Of a DNA stretch of 57,265 nucleotides, positions 7,860-15,944 are shown piece by piece. The stretch is from Candidatus Saccharimonadota bacterium (GTDB lineage Bacteria; Patescibacteriota; Saccharimonadia; Saccharimonadales; Saccharimonadaceae). The stretch covers positions 1 through 57,265 of the forward strand of contig JAEEKR010000014.1 in NCBI GenBank assembly GCA_016282495.1, given 5' to 3'. The position numbers were made by a program, and so were the translations under genes. The notes under the pieces are model-generated. The model searched no databases. It saw nothing but the letters and a program-made list of their open reading frames with translations, and was not told the origin of the DNA. Position 1 is the first letter of the stretch; every line of letters begins with the position of its first letter.

Positions 7860-8806
7860 TTTTCTTGAGCTAGAATTTCTCGGACTTCTTTGGTGGAGTG
7901 AGTTTCCATAAGTTTGGCTCGAAGGTTTGATGCGCCTGGGAAATTGTTAAGATAAATTTTAAAGAAATGTTTTAGCGGCTCAAAGGAGTGATAGTTCTCT
8001 TCACAGGCTTTATCGAAAAGATTAAGATGGAGGTTTAAAAGCTCCATTAATTCTTCCCTGGTCGAGGTATGATTGGTAAAGCAATATGGATTAGCAAAAA
8101 CGCCACGTCCGATCATGAAACCATCTAAGTCGGGGTATTTTTGGTAGAGTTGTTCAGCTTCTTCACGGGTTTTGATGTCGCCGTTAATAATCAACTTGGT
8201 GTTTGGCGCGATTTCGTTTCTTAGTTTAATTATTTCTGGGATGAGTTCATAGTGGGCTGTAACTTTAGACATTTCTTTTCTAGTGCGAAGGTGTACGGTG
8301 ATGGCAGCGATATCTTGTTTTAAGAGTAGCGTGAGCCAATCTTTGTACTCTTTGAGATAGGTAAATCCGAGCCTAGTTTTAACGGAAACTGGAAGATTTG
8401 TGGCTTCTTTGGCGCGTTTAATACATTCTACGGCGAGCTCTGGAGTTTTGATCATGGCGGCGCCACCACCGGCGCGATTAACATGGCGATCCGGGCAGCC
8501 CATATTTATATCCACTCCTGAGAAACCCATTTTATCAAGCGCGTGCGCAAGTTCCGAAAAATGATCTGGATTTTTGCCCCAAATTTGAGCGATGATAGGG
8601 GGATCTGTAGGGGCTATTTTTAGTCTATCGAGAGCGTCGTGACGTCCTTTTTCAGAGGCAAAGCTAGAAACATTGGTGAACTCAGTATAAAAAAGATCTG
8701 GGCGGCCAGCTTTGGCGATAACTTGGCGAAAAATAGCGTCAGTTACGCCTTCCATTGGGGCGAGGATGAGAAACGGTTTTGGTAGGTTTTCCCAGATGTT
8801 TTGCAT
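7856..8806 (-). CDS. tRNA-dihydrouridine synthase
   Basis: The 316-aa product is an FMN TIM barrel of the Dus family. It has LAPMEGVTDAIFR at the N-terminus, the catalytic Cys motif INMGCPDRHV near residue 99, NGDIKTREEA and GRGVFANPYCF. It reduces uridines in the tRNA D loop. The subfamily (DusB or another) cannot be settled by eye. It starts 6 nt after a TGtTATAAT that abuts the terminator of the upstream small zinc protein. Confidence 0.93.
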   Translation of the reverse strand: MQNIWENLPKPFLILAPMEGVTDAIFRQVIAKAGRPDLFYTEFTNVSSFASEKGRHDALDRLKIAPTDPPIIAQIWGKNPDHFSELAHALDKMGFSGVDINMGCPDRHVNRAGGGAAMIKTPELAVECIKRAKEATNLPVSVKTRLGFTYLKEYKDWLTLLLKQDIAAITVHLRTRKEMSKVTAHYELIPEIIKLRNEIAPNTKLIINGDIKTREEAEQLYQKYPDLDGFMIGRGVFANPYCFTNHTSTREELMELLNLHLNLFDKACEENYHSFEPLKHFFKIYLNNFPGASNLRAKLMETHSTKEVREILAQEN

Positions 8807-8812
8807 TTTATA

Positions 8813-8821
8813 ATTATAACA
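8813..8821 (-). promoter_or_regulatory. Extended -10 for the Dus gene, leaderless
   Basis: Minus strand TGtTATAAT with 6 nt to the ATG at 8806. It begins right after the T run of the upstream terminator. Confidence 0.7.
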
Positions 8822-8851
8822 TAAAAAAGAGGCCCTATAAAGGGGGGCCTC
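8822..8851 (-). terminator. Rho-independent terminator of the small zinc protein
   Basis: The minus-strand stem is GAGGCCC/GGGCCTC followed by TTTTTTA. It lies 6 bases after the stop of the 8858 gene. Confidence 0.85.
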
Positions 8852-8857
8852 AGCCCT

Positions 8858-9034
8858 TTACACGACGCCAGCTCCTTTGCAAGTAGGGCAGGCTCTGTTT
8901 GGCTCAAAAAGGCCGCCAGTAATCTGTCCTTTGCCGTTGCAAGTCGGGCAAGGTCGTTTGCTGCTTGCACAGTGGGCTGCTGCCTCCTTTTCGGTAAGGC
9001 AGGGTTTGCCACAGTGCGGGCAAGCATAGGTCAT
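8858..9034 (-). CDS. Small Cys-rich protein with DnaJ-type zinc repeats
   Basis: The 58-aa product has an N-terminal CPHCGKPCLT segment with a following HC, then two CxxCxGxG motifs (CPTCNGKG and CPTCKGAG) as in the DnaJ zinc centre. It probably binds one or two zinc ions and may be a free-standing chaperone-like or nucleic-acid-binding zinc knuckle. ATG 9034 is preferred over GTG 9043 because AGAGGT lies 7 bases upstream. It forms a single-gene unit between uvrD-like and dus genes, with a clear terminator. Confidence 0.75.
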   Translation of the reverse strand: MTYACPHCGKPCLTEKEAAAHCASSKRPCPTCNGKGQITGGLFEPNRACPTCKGAGVV

Positions 9035-9109
9035 AAGGTTCACCTCTTTTCTATGATGAATTATCAGAAAAAATTGGAGTGTGACAAGATAATACCAGTT
9101 TTTATCATC

Positions 9110-12100
9110 TTATGCAAGCATGAGTTCAATGAATTCTTTGATGTCTTTATGATTTTTATCGACATCTGGCTCGATGTGGAGTGGCGAATCTTCGTTTAAG
9201 AAGTCGAGGTTTTTGATATGGAAGAATACGGAAGATAAAAGTTTTTTGAAGGTTTCGAAGTCTTTGTCGTTATATTCGTAGACTTTATCATAGACTTCGT
9301 CGTCTTTATCTGGATTTACGAAGAGGATATGGCCATTTGTGACGGTGTAATTGCGGTAAGTTGGTGACGCATTTAAAAGGAGTTTATAGAAATTGAGTTG
9401 GAGCATATAACGGAGAAGAGAGGCATTTCCCCACCAGTTTTTGGTGGAATGATAGACTCCAGTCTTGAAGTCGTAAACTTCAATAGTCTTTTTCTCTTTA
9501 TCGATTGTGATGTGGTCGATTTTGCCGGTAATAGGGATATCGTTATAAGCGAGATGTTCTGGATAGAAATCGACCTCTGCTTTGCCAGCGCGGATGATTC
9601 TTCCGAAAGCTTTAAGTGATATCTCGAGAGCGTGCTTGCCGCGTTCTAATAATTCTTCGATGTCTTCTGGTGGGAGTGGGGTCTTTTTGGCCTTTTCTAG
9701 ATAGAGGCTGATTGCTTCTTCGTCGCTGATGTTTTCTTTGGTGATTTTCTCGAAGATTTCGTGAATGAGGCTGCCATATTCTAGGCTAATACTGGTTGGC
9801 TCGCCTGGGGCTTTTAAGAGGTAGATGTTGTAGAAACTAAGTGGGCCGGCGTAGACAATATCGACAAAAGTAGAGAGGTGAGTGGCGGAGAGTTTAAGAT
9901 TCTCGACGCGTTTTTCGATGATCGGGCGAAGCTTTGGAGTGAGATTTTGGTATTTGGCGGTCCAGCTGGCACGAAGGTCGGTACATATTTGACTACCTTT
10001 AATATCTTCTTTGTGGTTTACTACGAGTTGGTTTGGTAGATATGGGGAGATGAGCTCGTTCTTGTCGTTTAGAAATTCGGAGAGATATTCAAGGTGTTTT
10101 GGCGATTTGCCGGAGAAATCTTTGACGGAGCTGGTGATAGTTAGGTTGGTTTTAGCACGAGTTGCGGCGACGAAAAGGAGGCGAATGCGTTCGCTATCGG
10201 TGGCGCCGGTGTGGCGGATAAAGGTGAGGTTTTTAGGGAGCGATAGCATATTGTTATTCCCTTTGCCTTTGCCCCAGGCGCTGTCGTCGGCGGCGATAAG
10301 GAAGACATGAGAAAACTCAAGACCTTTAGACTTGTGTGCCGAGAGGACTTGAACGGCATCTTCGGCATCTTTGTATGGACTGGTGCTGGTTAGAGGTGTG
10401 TTTGCAGCCTCGTAATCGTCAATAAATTCGATGAGGTCTTTTAGCTTTGGAGATTCGACTCTTAGGTGTGCTTTTAGTTTTTCTTTAAGAACGTGGAGGG
10501 ATTCGTAGAGCTCAAAGTTTAGACCCTCGGAAGAATTTTTGGTGTAGAATTCGAGGAAATCAGATTTAAACTCTAGATTATCTAGCTTGGTGGTGCCGAT
10601 GATGCAATCCAGGATATATTCTAGAGGTAGATTTAAGGATTTTAGGACGAGCGCAGAGAGGAAGGTGCCAATGTTTTTGAGCTTTTCGTCATCTGATTCC
10701 ATGAGATAGTCAAGGCCGGATTTGTGGCTTTTTGCGGCGTTTTCAACGGCTTTGATGGCGGTGTAAGTATCGACTTCCCAGAAATCAAAACCAAGGATTT
10801 CGAGGAGTAGGTTGGCGGTTGGTTTGCTGTTTGCGGTATTAAAAATAAAGCGGGCGATGGTGAGAATTTGGTGGACATATTCGTTTTCAAAGAGGTTTTC
10901 GCGTTTTTCGTAGGCGATGTTGATTTCGGGATGGTTTTTTAAGTATGGCAAAATCGGCGTGATGTATTTGTGCTTTGGCGCGATGATAGCGATTTCGTTT
11001 TGTGGTACGCCAGCATTGACTAAGTTGGAGATTTTGTCGGCGATCCAAAAATATTCGGCGTCGGAAGACAAAAACTCATGGCGAGAAATCTGGGATTTTG
11101 CTGGATTTTCTAGATGAGAAACGAGGGATTTGTTTAGGTTTAGCTCTGGTTCGGTTTTAATAAAACTGTCGTCTACTTGGTCGATAATTTTGCGAGAAAA
11201 ATCGAGGATTTCTTGAGTGCTGCGGTAGTTGTGGACGAGATTAATCACCTTGGCTTGGTAGTGATTTTTGAAATTTTTGAGGCTGGAGGCGCTAGCGCCT
11301 TGGAATTCAAAAATGGCTTGGTCGTCGTCGCCTACGGCCATGACGATTGGATTTTCGTAGTCTGTGAGCTGCTTGATAATCTCGAATTCTTCTGGGTTGG
11401 TGTCCTGAAACTCGTCGAGGAGGATAAACTGATATTTTTCAGAGAGAGTGAGGCGAAAACCGGTATCATTTTTAAGAACGTTGATGGCCTCGTGAATCAT
11501 ATCGGCAAAGTCAAAGAGATTGTTTTCCTCGAGATATTTTTGATAAATTGCCATGATGTGAGAAAGCGAGAGGAGTTTTTTATTGGCGATGCGGTCTTTC
11601 AAGCGATAGTTTTTGTTATTGTCTTTTTCAAAATAAGAATCTTTCCAAGCCGATAGCGGCCTGATTGAGTTTGTAGCTTTAGCTTCGTCCAAAGCTTTCT
11701 CTAGATCTTTGGCAATGTCGCCGATATTTCTTGGGACATTATTTACAATAAAGTCGTTTTTGGTGTGATTTTTTAGAACTTCGAAGATTGGTTCGTAGAC
11801 TTCTTTTAGATTTGGCTCAAAAACGCGCGGAGTGAGATTAACGAGAAATTCGGAGATGACTCTACTTAAGACTTCGCTATCCTCGAGGTTTTTCTCGGCG
11901 ACTTTAGCTAGGTCTTCGGCGGTGAGGCCAGCGGATTTGGCGGAATTAATGGTGTCAGCGATGTCGGCGGCGCCGTCGCCTCTTAAAATATCAGAAGGAT
12001 CGAGTGTGCTTTGAATGTTTTTGATGATTTTAAACTTGGTGACGTCATCGATTGGCTCGTCGAAGCGGCGGTTGATTTTTTCGGAATAATTATTGTAAGC

Positions 12101-12382
12101 GGCGAGAATTTCGCGACCAAAGGCGTGATAGGTGTTGATATTAACTTTTACCGCGTCTTTACCGATGATAGAATTTAAGCGTTCACGCATGTTGGCGGCG
12201 CCAGATTCGGTAAAGGTGATACAGAGGATATTTTCGGGATTGGTATCGGTATTTTCTAGGATGTAGGCGACTTTTTTTGACAGCAGCTGAGTTTTGCCGG
12301 TACCCGGACCAGCGAGGACGAGAAGTGGGCCCTCAAGATATTCAACAGCTTTTCTTTGTTCTTCGTTTAACTCAATTCCCAT
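9110..12382 (-). CDS. UvrD/PcrA-type helicase fused to a PD-(D/E)XK nuclease
   Basis: The 1090-aa superfamily 1A helicase has Walker A AGPGTGKTQ at about residue 25, motif Ia ITFTESGA, Walker B LLDEFQDTN and motif III GDDDQAIFEFQGA. After the helicase core a C-terminal nuclease is seen, with GSLIHEIFEK and the catalytic GKIDHI...EVYDFKTG segment of the AddB/RecB/Cas4 type. This resembles a one-polypeptide RecB/AddA-like repair enzyme. The gene is monocistronic with a leaderless extended -10. Confidence 0.92.
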   Translation of the reverse strand: MGIELNEEQRKAVEYLEGPLLVLAGPGTGKTQLLSKKVAYILENTDTNPENILCITFTESGAANMRERLNSIIGKDAVKVNINTYHAFGREILAAYNNYSEKINRRFDEPIDDVTKFKIIKNIQSTLDPSDILRGDGAADIADTINSAKSAGLTAEDLAKVAEKNLEDSEVLSRVISEFLVNLTPRVFEPNLKEVYEPIFEVLKNHTKNDFIVNNVPRNIGDIAKDLEKALDEAKATNSIRPLSAWKDSYFEKDNNKNYRLKDRIANKKLLSLSHIMAIYQKYLEENNLFDFADMIHEAINVLKNDTGFRLTLSEKYQFILLDEFQDTNPEEFEIIKQLTDYENPIVMAVGDDDQAIFEFQGASASSLKNFKNHYQAKVINLVHNYRSTQEILDFSRKIIDQVDDSFIKTEPELNLNKSLVSHLENPAKSQISRHEFLSSDAEYFWIADKISNLVNAGVPQNEIAIIAPKHKYITPILPYLKNHPEINIAYEKRENLFENEYVHQILTIARFIFNTANSKPTANLLLEILGFDFWEVDTYTAIKAVENAAKSHKSGLDYLMESDDEKLKNIGTFLSALVLKSLNLPLEYILDCIIGTTKLDNLEFKSDFLEFYTKNSSEGLNFELYESLHVLKEKLKAHLRVESPKLKDLIEFIDDYEAANTPLTSTSPYKDAEDAVQVLSAHKSKGLEFSHVFLIAADDSAWGKGKGNNNMLSLPKNLTFIRHTGATDSERIRLLFVAATRAKTNLTITSSVKDFSGKSPKHLEYLSEFLNDKNELISPYLPNQLVVNHKEDIKGSQICTDLRASWTAKYQNLTPKLRPIIEKRVENLKLSATHLSTFVDIVYAGPLSFYNIYLLKAPGEPTSISLEYGSLIHEIFEKITKENISDEEAISLYLEKAKKTPLPPEDIEELLERGKHALEISLKAFGRIIRAGKAEVDFYPEHLAYNDIPITGKIDHITIDKEKKTIEVYDFKTGVYHSTKNWWGNASLLRYMLQLNFYKLLLNASPTYRNYTVTNGHILFVNPDKDDEVYDKVYEYNDKDFETFKKLLSSVFFHIKNLDFLNEDSPLHIEPDVDKNHKDIKEFIELMLA

Positions 12383-12388
12383 GCCAAT

Positions 12389-12397
12389 ATTATAGCA
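12389..12397 (-). promoter_or_regulatory. Extended -10 for the helicase-nuclease gene, leaderless
   Basis: Minus strand TGcTATAAT with 6 nt to the ATG at 12382. Confidence 0.7.
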
Positions 12398-12428
12398 TTT
12401 TCGGGGCTAGGCTACGCGCCGAAGATAA

Positions 12429-12863
12429 TTATTTTAGATCATCAAAAACGCCGTTGTCGCCTAGTGGGAAGATTAAGTTTAGACAATAGCTTGCAATGAC
12501 GATAAAAATAAGGAATAAAATACATATTAAGTAGGAAATGCCTTGCGCGTTTTTTTCGTATAGTTTTTTGGGGTTACTTTTTTTATAATAAACTGATCGT
12601 TTTTGTCCTTCGTAATGAATGCCATCCCAGCTGCCGCTCACAAATTCCCTATGGTGATATTTCTTCCCGTTTACTTCGTATTCCCATTTCATATATGTTT
12701 GTGTTCTATCATAGTCAACGGTCATTTTGACCAGAGTTTCTTCTGTTACGGCATAATGTTTTTCTTTGTATGCATCTCTTTGTTTATGATATTTTCCAGT
12801 AGAAGCAAAAATAATTGTTAGTATGCCAGATATTACAGTCAATATACATATCCAAATAACCAT
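12429..12863 (-). CDS. DUF3592-like small membrane protein
   Basis: The 144-aa product has two hydrophobic segments (about residues 2-20 and 108-132) flanking an extracytoplasmic beta-rich part. That part has WEYEVNGKKYHH and VYYKKSNPKK, the pattern seen in DUF3592 proteins. Function unknown. It has its own -10 (TGaTAAAAT, 6 nt to ATG) and is separate from nrdG. Confidence 0.7.
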   Translation of the reverse strand: MVIWICILTVISGILTIIFASTGKYHKQRDAYKEKHYAVTEETLVKMTVDYDRTQTYMKWEYEVNGKKYHHREFVSGSWDGIHYEGQKRSVYYKKSNPKKLYEKNAQGISYLICILFLIFIVIASYCLNLIFPLGDNGVFDDLK

Positions 12864-12869
12864 AACAAT

Positions 12870-12878
12870 ATTTTATCA
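12870..12878 (-). promoter_or_regulatory. Extended -10 for the DUF3592-like gene, leaderless
   Basis: Minus strand TGaTAAAAT with 6 nt to the ATG at 12863. Confidence 0.65.
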
Positions 12879-12920
12879 CAAAGTTAGTTTTATCTTGGGT
12901 GCGTAAGGTAGTTCCGGAAA

Positions 12921-13412
12921 TTATTCGACTTTGAGGATTTTGCCGGTGCCGTATTCTAGGTGGAGGAGACGTTGGTTGCGGGAGCCACGGAACTTGAGGG
13001 TGAGGTCGCGTTCGGCAAGGATAAAGCGGCCGTCGATGAGAGCGTCGAGAGATTTTAAGAATTCCCAAGCGGCACCGCCGTAATCTTTGATTTCTTCATA
13101 GGTGAAGCCGGAAAAAGACCAAACGTTCCAGCCGAGCTCGTTACGGCAGAAATCGGCGATTTCTTTGCAAGCTTCGGGCTGAACGAATGGTTCGCCGCCA
13201 CAGAAAGTGATGCCAGACTGACCTTTGAAAGTCTTTAATTCTTTTTTAATTTCTTCTACGTCTATTAGTACGCCGGCATTAAAATCCCAGGTTTCTGGAT
13301 TTTGACAGCCTGGGCAGTGATTTGGACAACCTTGTGTCCAAAGCACTGCGCGGAGGCCGTAGCCGTTAACTATATTGTCGTGTTCTAGTGGTCCTGATAG
13401 ACGAATTTGCAT
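12921..13412 (-). CDS. nrdG: Anaerobic ribonucleotide reductase activase (radical SAM)
   Basis: The 163-aa product has the radical SAM cluster motif CPNHCPGC near residue 30 and FCGGEPF. It makes the glycyl radical in NrdD using a [4Fe-4S] cluster and SAM. Shine-Dalgarno AAAGGA sits 6 bases before the ATG. It follows nrdD after 9 bases and is co-transcribed. Confidence 0.94.
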   Translation of the reverse strand: MQIRLSGPLEHDNIVNGYGLRAVLWTQGCPNHCPGCQNPETWDFNAGVLIDVEEIKKELKTFKGQSGITFCGGEPFVQPEACKEIADFCRNELGWNVWSFSGFTYEEIKDYGGAAWEFLKSLDALIDGRFILAERDLTLKFRGSRNQRLLHLEYGTGKILKVE

Positions 13413-13421
13413 TTTAATCCT

Positions 13422-15764
13422 TTAGCTTTTGCCTAGAGCTTTTTTCTGAGTTCTTTTAGCTTTTTCGCGAGCGGATTTTTCTTCTTTGTTGTAGACGCCG
13501 GCGAGATTGTGTTTGACGCGGGCTTTTTCCTCGGCTTTTTTAGCGTCGTTCCAGCGATCTAGAGTACCAACAAGGTAGCCAGTGATGCGGCGAAGACGTT
13601 CGAATGGAATATCTCCTTCTAGACGGCCACAGGATGGACAGCGATCGCCAGCGATGATACCGGTGAAACCACAAACAGGGTCGCTGTCGACTGGATGGTT
13701 GACAGAACCGTAGCCGATGCCGCAATCGTGCATCTTGCGGATGACGGCTTCGAAGGCTTCGATGTTGTTGGTTGGGTCGCCATCGAGCTCAATGTAGGTA
13801 ATGTGGCCAGCGTTACAGAGGTTGTGATATGGGGCTTCGATCTCGATTTTTTCGAAGGCGGAGATTGGATAATATACAGGCACGTGGAAGGAGTTGGTGT
13901 AGAATTCCCTGTCGGTGACACCTTTGATTTTGCCGTATTCTTTGCGATCCATTCTAGTGAAGCGGCCAGCAAGACCTTCGGCTGGAGTGGCGAGAAGCGA
14001 GAAGTTGAGTTTGTATTTCTTGCAGTATTCATCGCATTTTTCACGCATGTGGGAGACGATATCAAGGCCGAGTTCGCGGGCGGTTTCGTCTTCGCCGTGG
14101 TGTTTGCCAGTCATGGCAACGAGAGTTTCGGCGAGGCCGATGAAACCAATGGAAAGGGTACCGTGTTTGATAACGTCGCGGAGCGTGTCATTTGGCCCAA
14201 GTTTTTCGGAACCAAACCAGTTGCCTTGGCCCATCAAGAATGGGAAGTTGCGGACGTGTTGGTTGGCTTGGAATTCAAAGCGGTCTAGGAGCTCGTCTTT
14301 GATGAGGTCCATGACGCGATCTAGGTCTTTGTAGAAGGCCTGCCAGTCGGCTTCGCGGCGTTCTTTCAAGGCGATACCGTGTTTGATACCGAGACGGACG
14401 AGGTTAAGCGTGGTAAAGCTGAGGTTGCCACGGCCGGTGACGATACCATCGGATTCTGGGAAGACGCTAGCAAAGACGCGAGTGCGGCAGCCCATGGTGG
14501 CAATTTCGGTGCGGTAGTCACCTGGTTTGTAATATTTGAGGTTGTATGGAGCGTCGATAAAGCAGAAGTTTGGGAAGAGACGCTTGGCAGAAACTTCCAT
14601 TGAGCGTTTGAAGAGATCGTAGTTTGGATCTTTTGGATTATAGTTGATCCCCTCTTTAACTTTAAAGATAGAGATTGGGAAGATTGGAGTTTCGCCGTGA
14701 CCTAGACCAGCGTCGGTGGCTTCAAGGAGAGCTTTGCTAACGAGGCGGCCAGCTGGAGTAGTGTCGGTACCGAAGTTGATTGAAGTGAATGGAACCTGGG
14801 CGCCAGCACGGGAGTGCATGGTGTTGAGGTTGTGGACAAAGCCTTCCATGGCTTGCATGGTTTGGCGTTCGGTGTCTTTGACGGAAGCCGCGATAACTGA
14901 TTTTGGCACTTTGGCCTTGATTAATTTTTTATCGTCGCCAAGTTCGATGTCATCAGCGATTTTGGCAGTGATTTTTTTATCGGTAAACTCATTGTATTTT
15001 TCTAGGTTGGATTTGAGGGCTTTGCGGAAAGTTTTGTTGACGCCTGGAGCCATGGCGTAGTCGAAGTTAGGGATGGATTGACCACCGTGTTGTTCGTTTT
15101 GGTTAGCTTGGAGCATGATAGCTGCAAGTGCCGCATAAGAACCAATGGAATTTGGGGTGCGAAGATGGCCGTGACCAGTATTGAAGCCGCCGTTTTCGAA
15201 TAGAACAAATGGATCGGATTGGCAACAAGTCAAAGTGCCGGTGGCATAGAAATCGAGGTCGTGGATGTGGATGTCACCGTTGTCATGAGCATAGGCAATG
15301 TCTGGGCGAAGCAGGACTTCTTTAGCGAAGACTTTAGAGCCTTCGGCGCCGAATTGGAGCATTTTACCCATGGCAGAGTTGCCATCGACGTTAGCGTTGC
15401 CGCGTTTGACATCTGAATCTTCGGAAGCGTCAGAAATGGAAATGGTACGATAAATCTTCATGAGATCGCTTTTAGCTTCGCGGGCTTGGTTGCGTTCTTG
15501 ACGATAGGTGATGTAGGCTTTGGCAGTCTTCTTGAAAGCCGATTCCATTAAGACTTGTTCGACGACATCTTGGATTTGCTCGACGGATGGAGTGCGCTTG
15601 GTTACGGTTTCGTTTAAGCGTTTAACAACTTTGTCTGCGAGCGATTTTGCGCGTTCTGCTTTAAATTCGCCAGTGGCGACGCCGGCTTTTTCAATCGCAT
15701 CAGCAATTTTTTCAGGTTTAAAATCTACTATTTTTCCGTCGCGTTTGACGATTTTTTTGAACAT
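13422..15764 (-). CDS. nrdD: Anaerobic (class III) ribonucleoside-triphosphate reductase
   Basis: The 780-aa product has an N-terminal ATP-cone (KRDGKIVDFKPEKI) and the 10-stranded barrel. It ends with CGFTG...CPSCGRLEGD, the zinc site, and RRITGYLVGTLDRW, the glycyl-radical loop near residue 740. It also has a basic C-terminal extension of about 30 residues after the radical loop. It supplies dNTPs without oxygen. Shine-Dalgarno GGAGG lies 10 bases before the ATG. The promoter (15846-15874) overlaps NrdR-like boxes, so regulation by NrdR is likely. Confidence 0.95.
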   Translation of the reverse strand: MFKKIVKRDGKIVDFKPEKIADAIEKAGVATGEFKAERAKSLADKVVKRLNETVTKRTPSVEQIQDVVEQVLMESAFKKTAKAYITYRQERNQAREAKSDLMKIYRTISISDASEDSDVKRGNANVDGNSAMGKMLQFGAEGSKVFAKEVLLRPDIAYAHDNGDIHIHDLDFYATGTLTCCQSDPFVLFENGGFNTGHGHLRTPNSIGSYAALAAIMLQANQNEQHGGQSIPNFDYAMAPGVNKTFRKALKSNLEKYNEFTDKKITAKIADDIELGDDKKLIKAKVPKSVIAASVKDTERQTMQAMEGFVHNLNTMHSRAGAQVPFTSINFGTDTTPAGRLVSKALLEATDAGLGHGETPIFPISIFKVKEGINYNPKDPNYDLFKRSMEVSAKRLFPNFCFIDAPYNLKYYKPGDYRTEIATMGCRTRVFASVFPESDGIVTGRGNLSFTTLNLVRLGIKHGIALKERREADWQAFYKDLDRVMDLIKDELLDRFEFQANQHVRNFPFLMGQGNWFGSEKLGPNDTLRDVIKHGTLSIGFIGLAETLVAMTGKHHGEDETARELGLDIVSHMREKCDEYCKKYKLNFSLLATPAEGLAGRFTRMDRKEYGKIKGVTDREFYTNSFHVPVYYPISAFEKIEIEAPYHNLCNAGHITYIELDGDPTNNIEAFEAVIRKMHDCGIGYGSVNHPVDSDPVCGFTGIIAGDRCPSCGRLEGDIPFERLRRITGYLVGTLDRWNDAKKAEEKARVKHNLAGVYNKEEKSAREKAKRTQKKALGKS

Positions 15765-15821
15765 AAAAAATGACCTCCTTTAATTTGCACCTTATATTTT
15801 TTGTTTTATTGATTTTCTATG

Positions 15822-15871
15822 ACTCTATATGTAGTGTCTGGGACTATTTTATGACACTAAATATGTGGTGT
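15822..15871 (-). promoter_or_regulatory. Two NrdR-box-like operators on the nrdD promoter
   Basis: Box A at 15822-15837 reads ACACTACATATAGAGT on the minus strand and fits the palindromic NrdR consensus at nearly all positions. Box B at 15854-15871 (ACACCACATATTTAGTGT) fills the -35/-10 spacer. The boxes are about 34 bp apart, slightly more than the usual three helical turns. Confidence 0.6.
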
Positions 15872-15874
15872 CAA
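15846..15874 (-). promoter_or_regulatory. Consensus promoter of nrdD-nrdG
   Basis: Minus strand TTGACA (15869-15874), 17-bp spacer, TAAAAT (15846-15851). It leads into a 5'UTR of about 75 nt ending in GGAGG. Confidence 0.75.
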
Positions 15875-15944
15875 TAGGATTTTGCTTATTTTTATTGTAA
15901 TATTTACAACGATTTTACAGAGGTGGTATCTGAATAATAAAATG

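Noticed and set aside
13695-14288. 197-aa open frame opposite nrdD
   Set aside because: Shadow of the well conserved nrdD; no promoter or Shine-Dalgarno.
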